Positions 1 to 9,507 of a DNA stretch of 64,000 nucleotides are shown here, piece by piece. The notes below the pieces were generated by a model, which was not told where the DNA came from, did no database searches, and saw nothing but the letters and a program-made list of their open reading frames with translations. How positions within the stretch are numbered: the first letter of the stretch is position 1; each line of letters opens with the position of its first letter. A program made the position numbers and the translations under genes. The stretch lies in assembly GCA_033064195.1 (NCBI GenBank), contig JARBJD010000302.1, positions 1 to 64,000 on the forward strand, written 5' to 3'. Origin of the DNA: Blattamonas nauphoetae. Taxonomy: Eukaryota; Preaxostyla; Oxymonadida.

Positions 1-1
1 A

Positions 2-106
2 ACGTGGTGGGTACTACGATACAGCAATGGTGAACCAAAAGTTGAGTACTATCCTAATCACACATTGAAAGCATTACATAAAGATTTAGGAATTATTCCA
101 AATTGA
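2..106 (+). CDS. capsid-like paralogue 1, C-terminal end (element A)
   Basis: Thirty-four codons before a TGA match the end of the 622-aa capsid-like protein of element B (28025-29893): the same TWWVLR start, a GEP-VEYYP stretch and the ending KDLGIIPN. The rest lies outside the window. It is followed 47 bases later by the second capsid-like gene, the same order as in element B. Confidence 0.8.
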   Translation, partial: TWWVLRYSNGEPKVEYYPNHTLKALHKDLGIIPN

Positions 107-133
107 AAACATTAAAAGAAAATAATGATATTG

Positions 134-153
134 TATTTTTTATTTTTCTATAA
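134..153 (+). promoter_or_regulatory. Polinton promoter-like motif before capsid gene
   Basis: A run of the form TATTTTTTATTTTTCTATAA ends immediately at the ATG at 154. Near-identical T/A strings precede most genes in both Polintons, always within about 30 bases of the ATG, which suggests a core promoter with a very short leader. Function is inferred from recurrence only. Confidence 0.55.
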
Positions 154-1848
154 ATGAGAAGTTTCAGATCAAATCAATCCAAACCAACATCGACATTAAT
201 TGAGCAAATTGAAGTGCAATCATATCTTCCGAAACAATGGGATTCAGAACCTCACATCTACTCCATCCAAGAAGTGCATCCAACAAATCCTCCTATGCCA
301 TGCAGAATTGGAGACGAGATTGAAGTTCCATTGTGCTATGACGGTCATGATGTGACTGAATTTGCGAAGAGTCATTTGCGAATTGATCTAACGATTACTG
401 TTCCATATACATATCCATCAGATGCAGATGCTTCAGAGTCAGCTGGATTGTACGGAATGTTCTACGGTTACAAATCATCATCAGATGTCATTCGAGACAT
501 GAGACTGGTTGACAGTAAAGGAAACAATATTGACAATTCACTCCAGAATAATCATGTTCACGAATCATTTCTGTATCACACTTTCAAGTCGTATGAAGAG
601 AAAAACAATATGAAGCATTGCTATAGTCTTTTTGAAAATGTTCAGAGAATGGATCCAAGTGTGTGTGGATTCTACTATGTTCCAACACTCAATGGGCAGA
701 AAAAACCATACACTGCAACGATTCCACTGGTTATTCCGTTTGTGAATCTCCTTCCACTGAGTACGTTTGATCAGTATCCAAATTCGATCTTCGGAAATTT
801 ACGTTTGAGATTTCATTTGACCACTGATTCACTAGTGTATTGTCCCATTCGAACTTCAACTGTTGTAAGAAAAACACTTGAGATGATGAAAGATCGATAT
901 CCAGATAAAGACGAGCCTCGTCTCGCACCAGAAGGGCAAATGAGTCTCATGTTCGATGGAGAATTCTCTAATTTGACACAGGAATTTACACAAATTGGTA
1001 ATCCAATACTTCAATTCGATGACAATATAATGCCTTCTGTGAATTCATTTTACATTTCATATATCAAAACCAAATCCTTCACAGCCACTGTTCTTTCATC
1101 TTCGATAGATACAGTGTCTTCGATTTGTTACGGATATCAAATCACTGATGCAACGAAGCAGTCACTCTTCAACACATATTCAAAGACTCTGTATGTCCTG
1201 AAAGCTGAAAGAATTGACACTCAATCATTTCAATCACAAGCAAATGCAATGGGAGTGAGATCAAACATCAGTATCAAGCTCAACAATCTCATGAATCTTA
1301 TGTGCTTATTCCCTGAAAGACCAAATGAATGTACAGTCTTCAGAAATCCTCATTATGTTGGCTTATTCGAAATGCTTGGATCCAACTTTCCCAATTTCCC
1401 GATGTCAACACTCTCGCCAGAGTTATATCAAATGATGATGGTGAATGGTGATTTCATTGGTTGTTCAGCCACTGAAGAGTTTGAGAATTCAATCTGTATG
1501 TCACGCAATTCTACCTGTTTTGGAAAGGAGTTCAAGAGAACCAGAGCAGGAACGGATGCTACTAGTTTCACGTTCATGGTTCCAACTGATCGAAGTGAAA
1601 TTGCTGGTGGAGAAGAAGGTATTTCAACAGCAGAATCAGTGAATATTGTCTTCAGAGGATCACCAATCAATCAGGGAGAACTCGATCCATATTTCACTTC
1701 AACTCCAGAAGGACCTCCTCCACCAATATTGGCATTGCATCAGGCAACATACTGGTTGTTCTGGATTGAAAATGGACAACCACGAGTGCGATATGTCATT
1801 GATCGTCGACTTCAAGAAGCTTATGAAGAAGTGAAGAGAGGATATTAA
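154..1848 (+). CDS. capsid-like protein 2 (element A), 564 aa
   Basis: This 564-aa protein is the counterpart of the 572-aa protein at 26258-27976. Both begin MRSFRSNQSKPTSTLIEQIE and end in a proline-rich PPPPILAL segment followed by a W-rich block. The neighbouring 622-aa protein ends the same way (PPAPILA, then a W-rich block, then PRVEYYP), so the two are paralogues. Size, order and high copy conservation fit a double jelly-roll major capsid protein of Polintons; no diagnostic catalytic motif exists for this fold, so the assignment is by context. Between copies A and B the core is nearly constant while stretches near residues 90-100, 175-190, 235-260 and 285-310 differ in sequence and length, as expected for exposed capsid loops. 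The start is set by the motif at 134-153. Confidence 0.65.
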   Translation: MRSFRSNQSKPTSTLIEQIEVQSYLPKQWDSEPHIYSIQEVHPTNPPMPCRIGDEIEVPLCYDGHDVTEFAKSHLRIDLTITVPYTYPSDADASESAGLYGMFYGYKSSSDVIRDMRLVDSKGNNIDNSLQNNHVHESFLYHTFKSYEEKNNMKHCYSLFENVQRMDPSVCGFYYVPTLNGQKKPYTATIPLVIPFVNLLPLSTFDQYPNSIFGNLRLRFHLTTDSLVYCPIRTSTVVRKTLEMMKDRYPDKDEPRLAPEGQMSLMFDGEFSNLTQEFTQIGNPILQFDDNIMPSVNSFYISYIKTKSFTATVLSSSIDTVSSICYGYQITDATKQSLFNTYSKTLYVLKAERIDTQSFQSQANAMGVRSNISIKLNNLMNLMCLFPERPNECTVFRNPHYVGLFEMLGSNFPNFPMSTLSPELYQMMMVNGDFIGCSATEEFENSICMSRNSTCFGKEFKRTRAGTDATSFTFMVPTDRSEIAGGEEGISTAESVNIVFRGSPINQGELDPYFTSTPEGPPPPILALHQATYWLFWIENGQPRVRYVIDRRLQEAYEEVKRGY

Positions 1849-1879
1849 ATTGAATATTTTATTTTTGAAGAAAACACAA

Positions 1880-2290
1880 ATGGTGAAGCGCTATTTCTCA
1901 ATTCAGAATTCTCACACTGCTCAATTGCCTCCTGATTTTACCAATTCCAGAAACCAAAAATATGTTCACTTTCTCGACTGCAAACTTATCCATGTGAGAG
2001 AAGAAATTAATGGTAACTCAACTGTCATCTCAAAAGACATTCCTCAACACATTACAATCCACGGTGATTGGATTCAAACTGACGCATTCAATGACTCGTT
2101 TGTTGCTTTCTGTAACGAACAGATTGCGAAGCGAAAGAAGTGGGAACTAACTACTCGACAATCAATAGTGAAGATCTGGTTCAAAGACAGTTCTGGTGAA
2201 TCGATTGAGATGGAGACAACAGAGACAATCAATGGAAAAATAACCAATGAGTATTATGAATTCCTTGTTGATCTCATGTTGGAGTATTAA
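1880..2290 (+). CDS. conserved Polinton virion-type protein, 136 aa (element A)
   Basis: The protein starts MVKRYFSIQNSHTAQLPPDF and matches the 136-aa protein at 25773-26183. I chose ATG 1880 because a T/A promoter-like motif (1855-1870) lies just before it and the same start is used in element B. The C-terminus (KIWFKDSSG, then EYYEFLVDLMLEY) resembles the ending of small proteins found beside capsid genes in other Polintons, from memory; a minor capsid role is possible but unproven. Its last 17 bases overlap the end of the convergent S74 gene, in both element copies. Confidence 0.6.
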   Translation: MVKRYFSIQNSHTAQLPPDFTNSRNQKYVHFLDCKLIHVREEINGNSTVISKDIPQHITIHGDWIQTDAFNDSFVAFCNEQIAKRKKWELTTRQSIVKIWFKDSSGESIEMETTETINGKITNEYYEFLVDLMLEY

Positions 2291-3164
2291 CCAGTGTTTC
2301 GATCAGTGAATTATATTTTTGGATTAGTTCATTGATGAGTGTCTGTTGTTGTCCGACAATAGAGCATAATTCCTGAATGGCTTTCACACAAAAGCACGAG
2401 AGTTCTGCGTAGTCAACTTGAAGACAATCTGGATTGGAATCATTCACTACTTCAGGGAAAAGTTCTTGGATCTGTTGAGCAATCACACCAATGTGTTTCT
2501 TCTCACTTTCCTTCTTCAAGCATCCACATTTCTCTTTACAGTTCTTCAAGTGTTCTTCATCAGTCTCATTTTCAATTTGCTTTGTGACTTTGTTGATCTT
2601 CGAGTCGAATGTGTTGAATTGATACTGCACGATTTCCACTTTATTCAGTTGTTCAAGAACATCGGGGTATGGTTCAATATTTCTTTTCACTCTTCTGTCT
2701 GACAGTTGAGAAAAACTTCCTGTTGTGGATATTGAAAACACTCCTGAACCAGTATCTTCATCGTAGTAATACAAAGCTGGTGAGTCACACGGTGACCACA
2801 TAATGATACCATCACCATTGAACTGAATTCCTGAAGTTTCTGAAAGCGATTGTGAAATTGAAATGCCAGACTTAAATGTTGAAGCTGGATATGTTCCAGG
2901 ATACTTCGGAAGTGATCCTTCTGAGATATTCCACTTCGCTCCATTCACATTGATCAATCCTCCAATTGTTGGTGTCGTGATCGATCCATTTGTGCTCACC
3001 ACTTTCTGAATTGAAGATATCGCATTCTTGTGTGCTTCTGTTGTCTTCTGTAGTGAGTCAATCACTGCTGCATTCTCGTGGGTCGTCGAGAGATTATGAT
3101 CAATCATTTTCTCAATCATTTGTGAATTGTATTTTTGTCGATTCATTTCTGTTTGCTCTTTCAT
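2274..3164 (-). CDS. fibre-like protein with S74 chaperone domain (element A)
   Basis: About 296 aa. The N-terminal third is helical and heptad-like (IEKMIDHN, then IDSLQKTTEAHKNAISSIQK), followed by a glycine/serine-rich middle and a C-terminal block SDRRVKRNIEPYPDVLEQLN, KKHIGVIAQQIQELFPEVV and a VDYAELSCFCVKAIQEL segment. That block is the pattern of the Peptidase_S74 intramolecular chaperone found at the end of phage endosialidase and tail-spike proteins, which drives trimer folding and then cleaves itself off at the conserved Ser. I infer a host-attachment spike. ATG 3164 is preferred over the upstream frame because a TTTTATTTTC motif directly precedes it. It converges on the 136-aa gene with a 17-bp overlap. 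Confidence 0.75.
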   Translation of the reverse strand: MKEQTEMNRQKYNSQMIEKMIDHNLSTTHENAAVIDSLQKTTEAHKNAISSIQKVVSTNGSITTPTIGGLINVNGAKWNISEGSLPKYPGTYPASTFKSGISISQSLSETSGIQFNGDGIIMWSPCDSPALYYYDEDTGSGVFSISTTGSFSQLSDRRVKRNIEPYPDVLEQLNKVEIVQYQFNTFDSKINKVTKQIENETDEEHLKNCKEKCGCLKKESEKKHIGVIAQQIQELFPEVVNDSNPDCLQVDYAELSCFCVKAIQELCSIVGQQQTLINELIQKYNSLIETLVNTPT

Positions 3165-3165
3165 T

Positions 3166-3324
3166 GAAAATAAAATTCTTGATTCCCTCATGAACATACG
3201 TCACCGGCACATTATTTCTGACATACTCAGAGACTAGCGAACAGTTCTCTTCTCTCATTGATTCAATTAATGCTTGTTCTGAACATACTCGACGTCTTTC
3301 GTTGTACATCACAGTTGGATTCAT
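3166..3324 (-). pseudogene. N-terminal piece of NC/EY-repeat protein (element A)
   Basis: From ATG 3324 the frame reads MNPTVMYNERRRVCSEQALI, then NCSLVSEY and VTYVHEG, matching the start of the small gene at the right end of element B (40246 leftward). Only the 5' part is present; the sequence then runs into the S74 gene start. It is a copied gene 5' end forming part of an inverted repeat inside the element family. The promoter-like string TAATACAAATTAAAAAATTC (3325-3345) lies directly upstream. Confidence 0.6.
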
Positions 3325-3659
3325 TTAATACAAATTAAAAAATTCAAAAAGGAAAATTCTTTCATTGATTTCTCAGTTTTGGATTTTTCGTTGAAATCGA
3401 GGATCAATGGGTTCGATCACTCATTTCTCACAAGTGATAGTTTCGTTCTGATTCTTCGTGTTTCGGAATCTCCTGAAGTTGGAGATCATGATCGTATGCT
3501 TCGTTTTTTGGATTTTCCGAACTTTTGCAGAGTTATTGAGCGATTCACAACCGGGTGCAGATCTTTGCACATTTATGTATTCTTCATCATTTCACTCTCA
3601 TTTTCTTCTTGTTTTAGACTTGTTTTCTCTGTTTTTGATTGAATTGTAACCTCATTCTC

Positions 3660-5045
3660 ATTCGTTACCATCTCATTTTTGACCTCACTTCCGTCTTCAT
3701 TTTCTCGTTGTTTATTGTTTGTAACCACTTCATTCATGTTTCTTTCGACTAAACTTTTTCTCTAATACAACACACTAATTTCCGTTAAGTGAAGATTCCG
3801 GACTTTTACCGAGATCTCACTTTCAACGGCTCACTTCATATCTCGGAATTTTTCCGTAATCTTCATCATATCACGTACATTTTTGATCACTTTTTGTTGT
3901 TTTTAAGACATAAAACCGAGAACACAAGCGACATTTTCACTATTGGTGTCACATTTCACACCCTTTTCACGATCGTCAATTTCCCTCTCAGTTTCATACT
4001 TGCCCGTTTCGTTCATGCTTGTTTCGCTTTCTTTTACTCTGTTTTTGTGAAAAAAGTGATGAAAAGTTGACTAAAATGATGTGCTAGTGAAGTGAGAACG
4101 GCCCACAAAATGGAAGTGATGTGAGAAAAATGGAGAGGAGTAATGGTTCAACTCGAGGTGAAATGTGGAGAGAATGATGTGAAAAAGAAGGGGCTGAAGT
4201 GGTGTTCAAACATGCAAACACTGTGAAAAGCTGTGAAATGACGAATCAAAAAAGTGAAATTTTGAGACAACTATCCGACAAAAAATTCTGAACATTTGAG
4301 CACACCTTCCTCTAACAACGAGAAAGAAGGCGCAATATGTGAAAATCGGGGCAAAAATCTAGTAGTGTGCAAGTTGTGAAGAAAAGAGTCGTCAAAACGG
4401 TGAAGTGAAGAACCAACAAAATGAAACTAAGGAAATGCACTATACGTCTCGCGTCGACTTATGTTCGTTAAAATGATGTAATAACGGAGTAAATGAAGTG
4501 AAAGTAGTGAAATGTGAAAATTCATGAAAAAGTGTCCGAATGTAGAGGTGTCAAAAGTTTTCAGAGATGAATGACACAAAAAGACGCCAACTAGCGTTTT
4601 CACACCCAAAAACACCGTAAGACGACGAAAAGTGATCAAAAGGACATAGTCCCGAACGTCCATACCTTTTCTAAAAAATCTCGAAAACGCGAAAAACCTC
4701 AATGTGTCGGATCAAACCAAAAATCTCAGAAGTGCTTTTTTCCTAAAATTTCACCTTTCAAAATGATTTCCGTCACAATCAAACGTGTTTGAACACAATT
4801 TGAGCCATAAAGCGGTTCATAGTGGCGAAATCCGAACATCGACTTTTTCGTCACTTTTTTCGACCTAAGTTCAGTACGTAACTCAACGAATTCTCAACCG
4901 ATTTTCATCGGGATTGTTTTGATCGATGACCGACAGTGTCCCCGAGATTTTAGAATTTTTTTCAGAATTTTTCGAAATGGTTATCATGTTGGATTTCAGT
5001 GATTTGTGGTCAAAAATAGATTTTCAGTATTTTCATGACCTTTCG
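3660..5045 (-). repeat. Polinton subterminal repeat R1 (copy in element A)
   Basis: This A/T-rich, non-coding stretch is an inverted, diverged copy of about 14800-15740. Landmarks shared in order include an 'aatcccgatgaaaatcggttgag' type block near 4895-4920, a GGTATGGAC block near 4660, TTTTTGCCCCGA near 4350, TTGTCGGATAGTTGT near 4270 and a CTAGCACATCA-like block near 4085. No open frame here is convincing. It lies between the NC/EY gene remnants and the S74 side of the element, so it is part of the terminal region of the Polinton family. Confidence 0.65.
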
Positions 5046-5055
5046 TGGTACTTTC

Positions 5056-5624
5056 TCAAGTGAGGACGGTCTCCAAAATACAACCAATTGTCCAAGCGAA
5101 CGTAATACTCATTCTTTGTTCGTAAATCGCGATATTTGAATGGCTCAAGTACCTTTGTGTATGTTCCAATGAGTTCACAATTCTCTTTTTCAATTCATTT
5201 TCAACAAACGATTGTGTGTATCGTTTTCGTTTGTTCTGATGAGTTCTGAATCCTTTCATCCATTTTGATGGGATCACTATCCATTCAATTCCTTCATGTC
5301 GATATGTTACTGGAGTACTTGAATGAGTGTATTCAGAAATGAGTTCACAATTCTCATTTTCATTGATTCAATAAGCTTCTCTTTTGTACAACGATTTGCT
5401 GGTCGAAGATATTTCTGGCGATTCAGATGTGGTCTGTATCCTTTGACGAAACTATTGACGTACACTTGATAAGTTTCATCTGGTTTCTCTTCGAGATAGT
5501 ATTCGAAAGTGCTTCCTGTGAGATATGTTGTTCCTTGTCGATTGAGAGTTGGAGGTGATTTCATTTTCAAATCTTCTTTGTCCAAAATTTCCAGTAGTTG
5601 TGTTGGTGTCAAGACGCTGCTCAT
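5056..5624 (-). pseudogene. NC/EY-repeat protein gene (element A), broken
   Basis: Reading leftward from ATG 5624 the product begins MSSVLTPTQLLEILDKEDLK and later carries modules of the same type as the gene at 39857-40246: a TKEKLIESM helix, an NC-x-LI-x-EY motif, a PVTY-x-HEG turn, and KRKRYTQSFVENELKK. The modules resemble repeats seen in phage and giant-virus proteins near endonuclease genes (recollection, not searched). The family role is unknown. The promoter-like string ATACAAATTAAAAAATTG lies at 5628-5646. The gene looks broken. Confidence 0.55.
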
Positions 5625-5649
5625 TTTATACAAATTAAAAAATTGAATA

Positions 5650-5790
5650 AAAAAAGAAATCGACGTTGTTTTCTAAAAGTACTCAAAATTTGCTTCAAAA
5701 AAGACACTTTTCAAGAGGTCCGTTTTTCGCCTTTATTTTCGAATTTACGGCAAAATATTGACTACTCTGAAATGTCAATATTTTCAGTAG
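5650..5790 (-). repeat. Outer part of terminal repeat (element A)
   Basis: The segment around 5690-5775 (TTCAAGAGGT, then a G-AATTTA-GGC-AAATATTGA pattern) matches 46725-46790 in the right terminal repeat of element B in the same orientation. It marks the outermost recognisable piece of element A before host beta-helix coding resumes. Confidence 0.45.
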
Positions 5791-5793
5791 TAA

Positions 5794-6294
5794 GTGAGAT
5801 GGAATGATGTTGGGTCGATGCGTGGTGTTGTTGAAACATCGTCATTTCCATCCCTTGGAGGGTCAGTTTCTGTGTCGATTGTTGGATGCTCGTTTGACTC
5901 TTCTCGGATTCTGGGAAACGACGGGATTGGCCTCTCACTGACACGCACACCTCGACAGAATGTGGATGGGATCGGAATGATCTCATCCTCGCTGATTGGG
6001 TGCTGGTTTGTGAACATGAGTTCGATTGGGTGTTCGCACTCGCCACGCGTTCCGCATTTGGATCAGAAGATGTTGGGATGTGTTGTGTCGCTGACAAGCT
6101 CGCATTTGTCGGGATCGACTCTTCGGGACGTGAAAACTGTCGGGTGCGTTTTGTGCTCGAATTCTTCCTTCTACTCTCTCAACTCCGACTACGCCTCTTC
6201 GCAAGGCACAGTCACCAGACCAGGTGAAGTCACCTCAGAACCATTCGAAGATGGCATTGCAGTCATGGACAAAAGTGGTCGGCAGGAAAAATGA
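5794..6294 (+). pseudogene. N-terminal fragment of beta-helix/pseudokinase gene 1
   Basis: The frame encodes GGSVSVSIVGCSFDSSRI and, later, QKMLGCVVSLTSSHLSGSTL and NSSFYSLNS. These match the part of the tandem genes at 48944 and 55676 that follows their signal peptide and 'CRLDN' region, so the first ~170 residues are missing exactly where element A ends. The frame is the same as that of the downstream 6739-9507 gene, but several stops lie between 6292 and 6738, so this stretch is either an intron or decay. I read it as the 5' remnant of the same gene, displaced or cut by the Polinton. Confidence 0.5.
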
Positions 6295-6738
6295 CAAACT
6301 CTGGTCTGACGATTTGGGAAAGGAGTTCGATGTTGAAACTACACATGTGTGGAGGTGACATGACATCGACACGCATCGAGGTTAGTAGACTGGTCTACAG
6401 TTAGTGGGTGAGAAATACGAACCATTCCACTGTAGACGTTGTTTTACGAATGTTTGCATTTTCTTGCGGAGGAGGCTGAGGATCTCGCTTATTTCGGTAT
6501 CAATGATCTCATCTCATCACCACCTCTCACTGTGTGAAAAATGGTTGATTGTGGTTGAGCACATATTTTTGTCACTTTTTTTCAGACTCTTCATTCTTCC
6601 GTATCTCCATCACGAAACAACTGCTTGCTCTGATTTTCTCGCCACAATGATCTTTGTTGATGATGAAGTGTCTGACAATATAAAAACCAAATTTCACCGC
6701 TCAGTGTTTCTGGACAGGAAAACCGAAAACTTTTGTCC

Positions 6739-9507
6739 ATGACTGTTGAGTATCGGTTCCAATCTTGGATAAGTGGTGAACCTGAGTATTCTCAATGTCT
6801 TCTTTCGCACTGTCGCTTCACTGGAGCCCAGTATGAGCAGGCTGATCGAGCTCTCGTCATATCTTCTGAAACTGTCACCTTTTTCATCGCATTCTGCTCA
6901 TTCACGAACTTTTCATTCGAAGACGAGTATCCTGCTGTTATGGTCTACCACCTTGGGCGACCCTCCGACAGTGTGGATGTCACGATGACTTCGACGACTT
7001 TCACAAACTGTTCATCAGCCTCTTTAGGGGGAGCCTTGTGTGCTGAAGGTAGCGCTGGTTTTCTATTCAATTCCTGTCGCTTCGAAAACTGTTCAACAAT
7101 GAAAGACACATCTTCCGAGTATTCTCTAGGAGGAGGCGCATTATACCTGAATGGGGACCATTACAACAACATCCACGGAAAGCAGTTCAAATTGGTTGGT
7201 TGTGTGTTCGCAGACTGCTCGGCAAACACTTTTGGAGGAGGAGTGTATCTGGGAGGCGGTATCGATCTTTCAGTTTTCGGGACAAAGTTTGAACGCTGTG
7301 CATCCGCTCATTCTGGTGGCGGAATGAGCACAGTTCAACCTTCGATTACTAACGTGATAGTGGAGTGGAGTCACTTCGTCGAATGTTCAGCCAGATTGAT
7401 TGGAGGAGCACTCATGCATGTCGACAGAGGAATCCTCAACATCTCCAACACCCTTGTGAAGGACTGCCACTCAGGAACGACTGGCGCAATCTTTCTCAAC
7501 CCTTCCGATGAACTTCCTGTGTATTTGTTCTCGCATGTTCTCTTTGCTGGAAATACAGTTGGTGAGACAACTCCCTTGTCGGATGAGCAATCTGAAGGAA
7601 TTGAGCTTCAGCACGTTGATTTAACACTCTCGATCAATCTAACCAACATCCCCACCTCTTTCAAGCTTGATTGTTTCACGACAAGCGGGCCTCACTCATC
7701 TGGACTGTCTCTTGCTGAATATGAAGATGAGTCGGAATTCAACGGTCGGATCACACATTTGGAAGAGGAGTTCAAGAAGATTGGTCCACTTCTGACAGCG
7801 AAGCCAACAGGGAGAGTGAACAAGGAGACAGGAAAGATTGAGTTGGAGATGGAGGGGAAGACACCACTGACGTCACAGGAATATGAAGTGACAGTGAAAG
7901 ATGAGGATGGAACAGACGCAAGATTCAGAATGCTGTTCTCGGATGGGACAGGAACTCTGGTGTCTGGGTCAGAATTGAATCTTCACTTCAATACGAGCTA
8001 CACGGTCACATCGATTGTTGGAGTTGTTCCTGACTCCTCTTCTTCGACTCTGACGAATGACTTCACAATCCCTCGAGCAGTGTGGATCTTCAACCTCGAT
8101 GTCACTCCCGACTTCCTGTCCTTTACCACACCAAGTCCTCATTGTCTCACATCAGTCATGGCATATCTCATCTCCGCCGAGCCAACAGATGCATATCTGA
8201 TTCTGCTGTTCGACAAAGACGTGAGTGGATCATTCGATTTCGTTATGGAAGAAGATGGGAATGATGTGACAATCACAGTCTCAATCAAGACAGAAAATTT
8301 GGCTGGAGAAAGCTCAATGTTCATTGTTGTTGGAGACGATCGTCTGCTGACGCACGACACGACATACACAATCAAATCGATTGTTCCAACACCGAACACT
8401 GACTCACCGACAGATGTAAGAATGAACCGAACTGTCTCCTTCCACATTCCCAAGTCCTCGAATGTTCCATCAGGAAAAGACGACAAAAAATCAATGTCTC
8501 TCGAAACGAAGAGACTGCTGAGTTGGCTGATTCCACTGGTTGCGTGTTTGCTGGTTGCTGTCCTCCTCGCCATCATCGTCATCGTTCTACTCCGTCGACG
8601 AAAACAGAAGAATACTGAACCAGCTCAGAAAGAAATGGAAGATCAGGATCAGGTCGAGGTCGACGAAAAGATGGACGTTCTCGTGGACGACCAGACGAAG
8701 AGTGTGCTTCACACGGATGGAAGGAGCCATGCGGCGTTCGGCTCGTCCAATGTTCACTCAACTCGCCACAATCCATCGTCTCAAGAAATGAAGACAATGT
8801 CCGAAACGAAAGCGGGACTGGTGGAAGTGATGGCGTGCAGTGGAGGGTTCGAAGTGTCGATGATTGGAGATTACACGACGCTTTACAATGTGCTGCACAA
8901 GGAACACCGAGAGATCCCAAAGCGAGCACTTGGAAGACAGATCGTGAATGGACTGAAAGCAGTTCTCGCGAATCGTCAAGCGAGTGATGTTCTGACTCGA
9001 TTGTCGTCTCACTGGATTCTGATTGATACAGCTGGGAATGTTCAACTGAAACTGCAAATGAGCTCGACAGAAGCAGAACAAGAAGCAGCACACACGAAAC
9101 AACAACCGACTATGTCAGCCGACCATGGAACAGTACAGAACATGCCAAAAGATGTTGAGCAGTCTGGAATTGATGGGCTTCGCTGGCGAGCACCTCAAGT
9201 GGTTGCTGGAGGAGGGAGTGCAGTTGATGGACACAAAGCGTCAGTTTTTAGTCTTGGCCTGATCTTGTGGGAAATTGAGACTGGTCAAGTTCCGTTTGGG
9301 GAACTGGATGCAGTGAACGCTCAGCGACAATCCGCGACTGGAATTGGACCGAAAATGGAATCGCTTCAGAACGAGGAGTTCATCGCTCTGATTCTTCAGT
9401 GTATGTCCGCGAATCCTGAGCAACGCCCTTCGCTTTCTGAGATTGGGGAGTTCCTCTCTTCTCACCCTGAAGTGTTGCATAACGAAAAAATTGATCAAGC
9501 CCAATAA
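6739..9507 (+). CDS. beta-helix membrane protein with pseudokinase domain, gene 1
   Basis: About 922 aa. Residues ~1-290 carry repeated short coils with Cys/Ser and GGG/GGA turns (for example CRFENCST, GGGALYL, CVFADCSANTFGGGVYLGGG), the look of a right-handed beta-helix. Residues ~330-590 hold two or more beta-sandwich-like repeats. One membrane helix (WLIPLVACLLVAVLLAIIVI, about 600-620) is followed by RRRKQK. The cytoplasmic end is kinase-like: RWRAPQVV and FSLGLILWEIETGQVPFGEL are clear, but the HRD-type loop reads LSSHWILID and no DFG is visible, so catalysis is unlikely. ATG 6739 is the first Met of the frame; a signal peptide is absent, so the true 5' end probably lay upstream. A surface receptor-like role is inferred. 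Confidence 0.7.
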   Translation: MTVEYRFQSWISGEPEYSQCLLSHCRFTGAQYEQADRALVISSETVTFFIAFCSFTNFSFEDEYPAVMVYHLGRPSDSVDVTMTSTTFTNCSSASLGGALCAEGSAGFLFNSCRFENCSTMKDTSSEYSLGGGALYLNGDHYNNIHGKQFKLVGCVFADCSANTFGGGVYLGGGIDLSVFGTKFERCASAHSGGGMSTVQPSITNVIVEWSHFVECSARLIGGALMHVDRGILNISNTLVKDCHSGTTGAIFLNPSDELPVYLFSHVLFAGNTVGETTPLSDEQSEGIELQHVDLTLSINLTNIPTSFKLDCFTTSGPHSSGLSLAEYEDESEFNGRITHLEEEFKKIGPLLTAKPTGRVNKETGKIELEMEGKTPLTSQEYEVTVKDEDGTDARFRMLFSDGTGTLVSGSELNLHFNTSYTVTSIVGVVPDSSSSTLTNDFTIPRAVWIFNLDVTPDFLSFTTPSPHCLTSVMAYLISAEPTDAYLILLFDKDVSGSFDFVMEEDGNDVTITVSIKTENLAGESSMFIVVGDDRLLTHDTTYTIKSIVPTPNTDSPTDVRMNRTVSFHIPKSSNVPSGKDDKKSMSLETKRLLSWLIPLVACLLVAVLLAIIVIVLLRRRKQKNTEPAQKEMEDQDQVEVDEKMDVLVDDQTKSVLHTDGRSHAAFGSSNVHSTRHNPSSQEMKTMSETKAGLVEVMACSGGFEVSMIGDYTTLYNVLHKEHREIPKRALGRQIVNGLKAVLANRQASDVLTRLSSHWILIDTAGNVQLKLQMSSTEAEQEAAHTKQQPTMSADHGTVQNMPKDVEQSGIDGLRWRAPQVVAGGGSAVDGHKASVFSLGLILWEIETGQVPFGELDAVNAQRQSATGIGPKMESLQNEEFIALILQCMSANPEQRPSLSEIGEFLSSHPEVLHNEKIDQAQ

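Larger units (their letters stand above)
1..5790. mobile_element. Polinton/Maverick element A, partial (one end)
   Basis: This is one end of a Polinton that continues beyond the left edge. From the edge inward to its terminus it holds the end of a capsid paralogue, a second capsid-like gene, a 136-aa gene, an S74 fibre gene on the opposite strand, a small repeat-protein remnant, and then A/T-rich terminal DNA. Gene order mirrors the left end of element B, so A is an inverted relative. Proteins are clearly related to B but differ in loops, so the two are distinct copies of moderate age, not a fresh duplication. The right boundary (about 5790) is inferred from where B-like terminal sequence stops and beta-helix coding begins; I did not find a clear target duplication. 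It looks partly broken near its terminus, with about one or two breaks. Confidence 0.75.
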
